A stretch of 64,000 nt of DNA from the NCBI GenBank assembly GCA_034440635.1, contig JAOTON010001271.1, positions 620,001-684,000 of the forward strand, written 5' to 3'. A model generated the notes under the pieces. That model had not been told where the DNA came from, did no database searches, and saw only the letters and a list, made by a program, of their open reading frames with translations. The translations under genes were made by a program, and so were the position numbers. This document shows, in pieces, positions 60,690 to 64,000 of the stretch (positions are counted from its first letter, which is position 1; each line of letters starts with the position of its first letter). The stretch comes from Lepas anatifera (Eukaryota; Arthropoda; Thecostraca; Lepadidae).

Positions 60690-62150
60690 GTGCTTAATTT
60701 ACCACAATTTCCAGTTCAATAGAAAACCATTCGCAGAATCTCGTTGGGTTGCGCTACATTCCAATATATTATCGCTTGGACAAGAATTTGTTCCACGAGT
60801 AAATCGTCAACATGCCTGATACAATCCAGCCAAACTGCCACATTAACCTTTTGGATTTTCCCGAGATCTATCCATTTTTGCATTTTGTAAACGTTGCACG
60901 CGTTCTCGCGAATACTGCTGCTTCGCGCTGCCATTTGAGCGAGAACCATATGTCTTGTATAAAAAATTAGGAAACTTTATGTGGTTTATCTTCATGACAC
61001 GGTGCCAGCGCTAAGTCTACAAGACTCTTATGCGGGTTGATGGGTATTAGCCATCCGTTGACCGTATTCATGATGAAATTAAATGATCATGATAATTGAA
61101 AAGTCGTTGGCATGCTGAAATATTTAGATACTTCACCGTGTTTTGCGTTTGTGCTACTGTAAGGGTTTCCCCGTCAAAGACAGCACAGTGGGGAAAGGGG
61201 AGGGTGCCTCGTGTTCTGTTTTTTTCTTTTAGACAGCTAACCCGTTACAATTTTCACGTGGTTAAAACATTTCAACGCCATTCTTTAAATATCGGAGTCA
61301 CATGGATTCGAACCCGGCTCAGCTACTGACGAGACAATGTTATAATCTTATTGCCAACTCAACGCCCCGCCCAAACGCCCCGACAGGTTGGCGTCAGCCT
61401 AGGAGTTTCGCTAAGTCCCATACCTACTCTTCCGAGCTGCCATAACGTAGATCACCATCACCCCCACACACCTCTTGCAGGGCGTTTTCTAACCCTCTTG
61501 GTTTCTGGCATCTCAGGGGGGACTTTAGGATCCCCTCCAATGCTCTACTCCACGTACACGCCAGACCCCTCTCACCGGCGCGTGTTAAAGCGAAAACCTG
61601 TTAAAAATGCAGCACTTTATGTCACACAGCATTATGCCACTCGTTACCTACATGGCACGGTTTGTTGGTATTTATATAATTCTAGTAGTATTTTATCCAC
61701 CAGTTGGAGTGTTATCTTATAACCATTGGCCTGGCAGCTGGAACATTGTGCTTATTATTAACTATTTCTTTCTTCAGCTATATGCGATTCTGTTAATCAA
61801 AAATTCACATTTTATGGGTTTATACACACCGCTAATGAAACGTTGAAATAAAACCGTATCGTTTGCATTAGGTATCGTTATATCCTAAACCTTAACCTTG
61901 TCCGTTTCTGATATGGTGGCTCTCAGCATTATCAAATTGACCGGCTCTAATTCGTTTGGAGAATCATCAGCTCTGTATCTTAAAGTCGACATATATTGTG
62001 AGTGCGATTTGGTGTGTTATGCGCTTTGTGCAACTGATATGTTCTTTTTGGCGATCAAAGTGCTGGTGTTTCTGTATTGTGTAGTTCATCTGTTCTTTTA
62101 GCAGTACGGTTGAATGCCTCATTTCGACATGATACGCAATGTGTCACGTT
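60690..62150 (-). repeat. Right arm of the inverted duplication, first part (rearranged)
   Basis: Contains reversed copies of left-arm blocks in the order 56480-56860, 56090-56480, then the first ~145 bp of family D copy 2, then 56860-57330. A simple inversion would put the last two first, so the arm has been rearranged or derives from two tandem units. About 150 bp at 61655-61800, absent from the left arm, gives a hydrophobic frame (61607-61846). Confidence 0.75.
61441..61584 (-). mobile_element. Family D element, copy 4 (terminal fragment)
   Basis: Matches the left 145-155 bp of D copy 2 in reverse, next to TTAA (61585-61588). The outer flank also matches that of copy 2 (AGCGAAAACCTGTTAA), so both derive from one insertion that was later duplicated. 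Confidence 0.8.
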
Positions 62151-63089
62151 CTGCTACTTTCCCTCGGCTGCTTATATCGTTTTGGGGTTCCGAGGAACCC
62201 CTATTGAAAGCTCAAAGTAATGATTGAATATTTCTTTAATTTTCGGGTTATGCCTTGATGTTAGATATTTTATTTCGTTTTATGTTGTTTGGAAAGTCTT
62301 TGTGGTTTCTAAAACATGCCTTACAAACATTACATTCTAATATGGCTGCTGTTGAGATTGCTTTGAATTTGGACAATCCAAGTGATTTAGACAAATTCAT
62401 GCCATTGCTCGGACCGTGTTTAATTTATAGTATGTTTTTGAAGCTTCGCATTCTTCACTCGGAAAAAGAGCTGTGAATTCCCTCGCAAGCCGAGAGGACA
62501 ATGCATAAGTAAGCGCTGGGATCACGGAGACCGACTATACTTTAGTTACTTTTGAAGCTTAAAAGTTCTTTTACCAGTTACATTCGAAGTTTTTTCACGG
62601 GGCGTTTGAATACAATATTATAGGGATACTACATTAAATTGGTAATTTTTAGCGATATTGAAAACCAGGCTGAAATAAGTTCTTAAAAATGTTCTAGTTA
62701 TATTTATAATATAAAGTTAACCAAAAATAATGGTTTGTTTCGTTGAAGGTGCTTGGAGTGTCTATGATCCGCGGGTCCATCGCTCCTTGATCGGTAGAAC
62801 CCGGGGTAAGTGGAAGTAACAAAAAAGTCAACAGTCAAATGAAAGCAGTAGCCACAGTCGTATCATGTTAAAACAACAGCACTCATTGACAAGCTGAAAT
62901 CTGCGAGATATATTTATACGAGTTCATTGGAACAGTATCATGTATCCTTTTCACCTCCATCGCTATGAGCAGCGCAGGCGCAGGCTTGTGGCGCGATCTG
63001 TTTGTGCCGCCTCTCTGCACGATTTCAGTGTTGCCGCAGGTCAAGCCGATTTGTCAATGGCAGCATTCAGATTGTATCGTGGGCAAACC
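62151..63089. other. Unassigned DNA between rearranged blocks
   Basis: A 73-codon plus frame at 62255-62476 is hydrophobic then acidic, unrecognised. No repeats defined. Confidence 0.4.
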
Positions 63090-63700
63090 GTAGTATCGCA
63101 GTGGTCACGTGACCGTGCTCGGCGCAGGGGAGGGTCATATTTCAGAGGCGTTGCCAAGTCCAGTGAGGCCTGCCCCGCTGGGAAGCGGCCGAAAACTTTT
63201 TTTTAAAGTATGCTCATTATGGAGTTACCAAGTGTGCATGGGTATTAATTAGATACCTGCAGCTAAAACCCACCCTCCGGTGGTTGAATCACGCCCGAGT
63301 AAGCCTTAAGCCCTGTTCCAGCTGTCAGCACAGTTTTGTCAGCAGGACCTTAACCTCTCCTCCAGAAAAGTATCATCACCGCCATAATCGTCTCTTGTTT
63401 GTGCTAAGCAAAGGGAACTTAAACATTTATACCAGTAAAAAATATTAGGCTGCCACTTCGTGCATTTACGGTTTTTCATGAGCACAAACAGCAGGCCGTC
63501 AGCCCGTAAAAACTATAGAACTATTTCCCGGGAGAGGCTATAGCCCTGTGACGTATGCGCAACACGGCCCGCTGGTTGGTGCTGACAAAACTGTGCTGAC
63601 AGCTTTTGTGCTGACAGCTGGAACAGGGCTTTAGTTCTCCAGCAATTAGCTGAAAACTGGTCGAGCCTAGTGTGTTCAGATTCAATTGCAGGGAGGTTTA
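63090..63700 (-). repeat. Right arm of the inverted duplication, last part
   Basis: Reverse of 55660-55960, sharing phrases such as GGTCACGTGACCGTGCTCGG and ACTGGTCGAGCCTAGTGTG. It is longer only because a MITE sits at 63309-63630. Confidence 0.85.
63309..63630. mobile_element. Harbinger-like MITE with TTA duplication and visible empty site
   Basis: Terminal inverted repeats AGCCCTGTTCCAGCTGTCAG and CTGACAGCTGGAACAGGGCT; inner copies of TGTGCTGACA. TTA lies at 63306-63308 and 63631-63633. The paralogous site near 55730, read in reverse, is GTAAGCCTTAGTTTGC with a single TTA, which proves the boundaries. A 3 bp TTA duplication is typical of PIF/Harbinger elements. Confidence 0.93.
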
Positions 63701-63809
63701 CCTACGTACAGCTGATATACATGTTACATATCAAAATGAATGCCAGTGACAACATTTGATTTGTGCTTTAATGGATTTGAATTTGCACGACTGCGGCACA
63801 AGTTCCACT

Positions 63810-63984
63810 AATAATAATTGTTGTGGTTTAACGACACACCAACTGCCAGGGTTATACGGCGTCGCCAACCTCACCCTGTTGGAAGGGATTTTGGGGATCG
63901 ATCGACTTATTCGAGGCTCCACCGGACTTGAACCCGGGACCGGTGCTTGAAGACAAGGGTGCTATCCACTAAGCCACCTATCCC
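63810..63984 (-). repeat. tRNA-derived SINE, family 3, copy 3, with 14 bp target duplication
   Basis: GCACAAGTTCCACT at 63796-63809 is repeated exactly at 63985-63998. On the minus strand the head has A box TGGCTTAGTGGATAGC and B box GGGTTCAAGTCC; the body has GTTGGCGACGCCGTATAACC and the tail ends CAACAATTATTATTAG. The near-perfect boxes and perfect duplication suggest a fairly young copy. Confidence 0.95.
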
Positions 63985-64000
63985 GCACAAGTTCCACTCG

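Noticed and set aside
61607..61846. Small membrane protein gene
   Set aside because: The hydrophobic frame spans a repeat-derived segment and has no promoter, splice site or homologue I recognise.

Overview
The window looks like animal (invertebrate) nuclear DNA. It has no dense long ORFs, no operons and no bacterial signals. Instead it holds short GC-rich islands with splice-site-like edges, tRNA-headed SINEs, microsatellites, minisatellites and many non-autonomous DNA transposons. The species cannot be settled from the sequence alone. All annotation is by eye and no database was searched.

Most of what can be proved is mobile DNA. Four families (called A, B, C and D here) and a fifth (G) are bounded by TTAA target sites. 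A, B, C and D carry many AGGTCA/TGACCT half-sites. A copies lie near 3.5, 22.8, 25.3, 31.6, 33.8 and 47.4 kb; B at 4.3 and 43.9 kb; C at 8.3, 17.3, 19.7 and 35.9 kb; D at 9.2, 50.8, 57.3 and 61.4 kb; G as a head-to-tail pair at 23.9-24.8 kb. A near-perfect ~800 bp foldback with an 8 bp target duplication lies at 9.9-10.7 kb. A Harbinger-like MITE at 63.3 kb has its empty site visible elsewhere in the window. Three tRNA-derived SINE families occur, two copies with clear target duplications. A 2.3 kb element at 46.0-48.3 kb has split a SINE, duplicating 5 bp; its ends resemble Transib/RAG signals and it carries coding-like sequence.

Tandem repeats: (AT)n at 9.8 and 15.3 kb, a ~32 bp minisatellite at 39.2-40.0 kb, a ~31 bp minisatellite at 53.9-54.9 kb and a ~200 bp GGGCCC-rich satellite at 58.9-60.0 kb. 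A rearranged inverted duplication links 55.7-57.5 kb with 60.7-63.7 kb and surrounds the satellite.

Genes are few and mostly partial. The best candidates are a 147 bp phase-0 exon on the minus strand at 53.7 kb; an E2F-palindrome plus TATA promoter at 28.4-28.5 kb leading to an ORF with a clean donor; a TATA-led two-exon candidate at 48.7-49.4 kb; a candidate terminal exon at 40.1 kb; and GC-rich candidate exons at 13.6-14.1 and 15.9-16.1 kb. None can be given a confident function.
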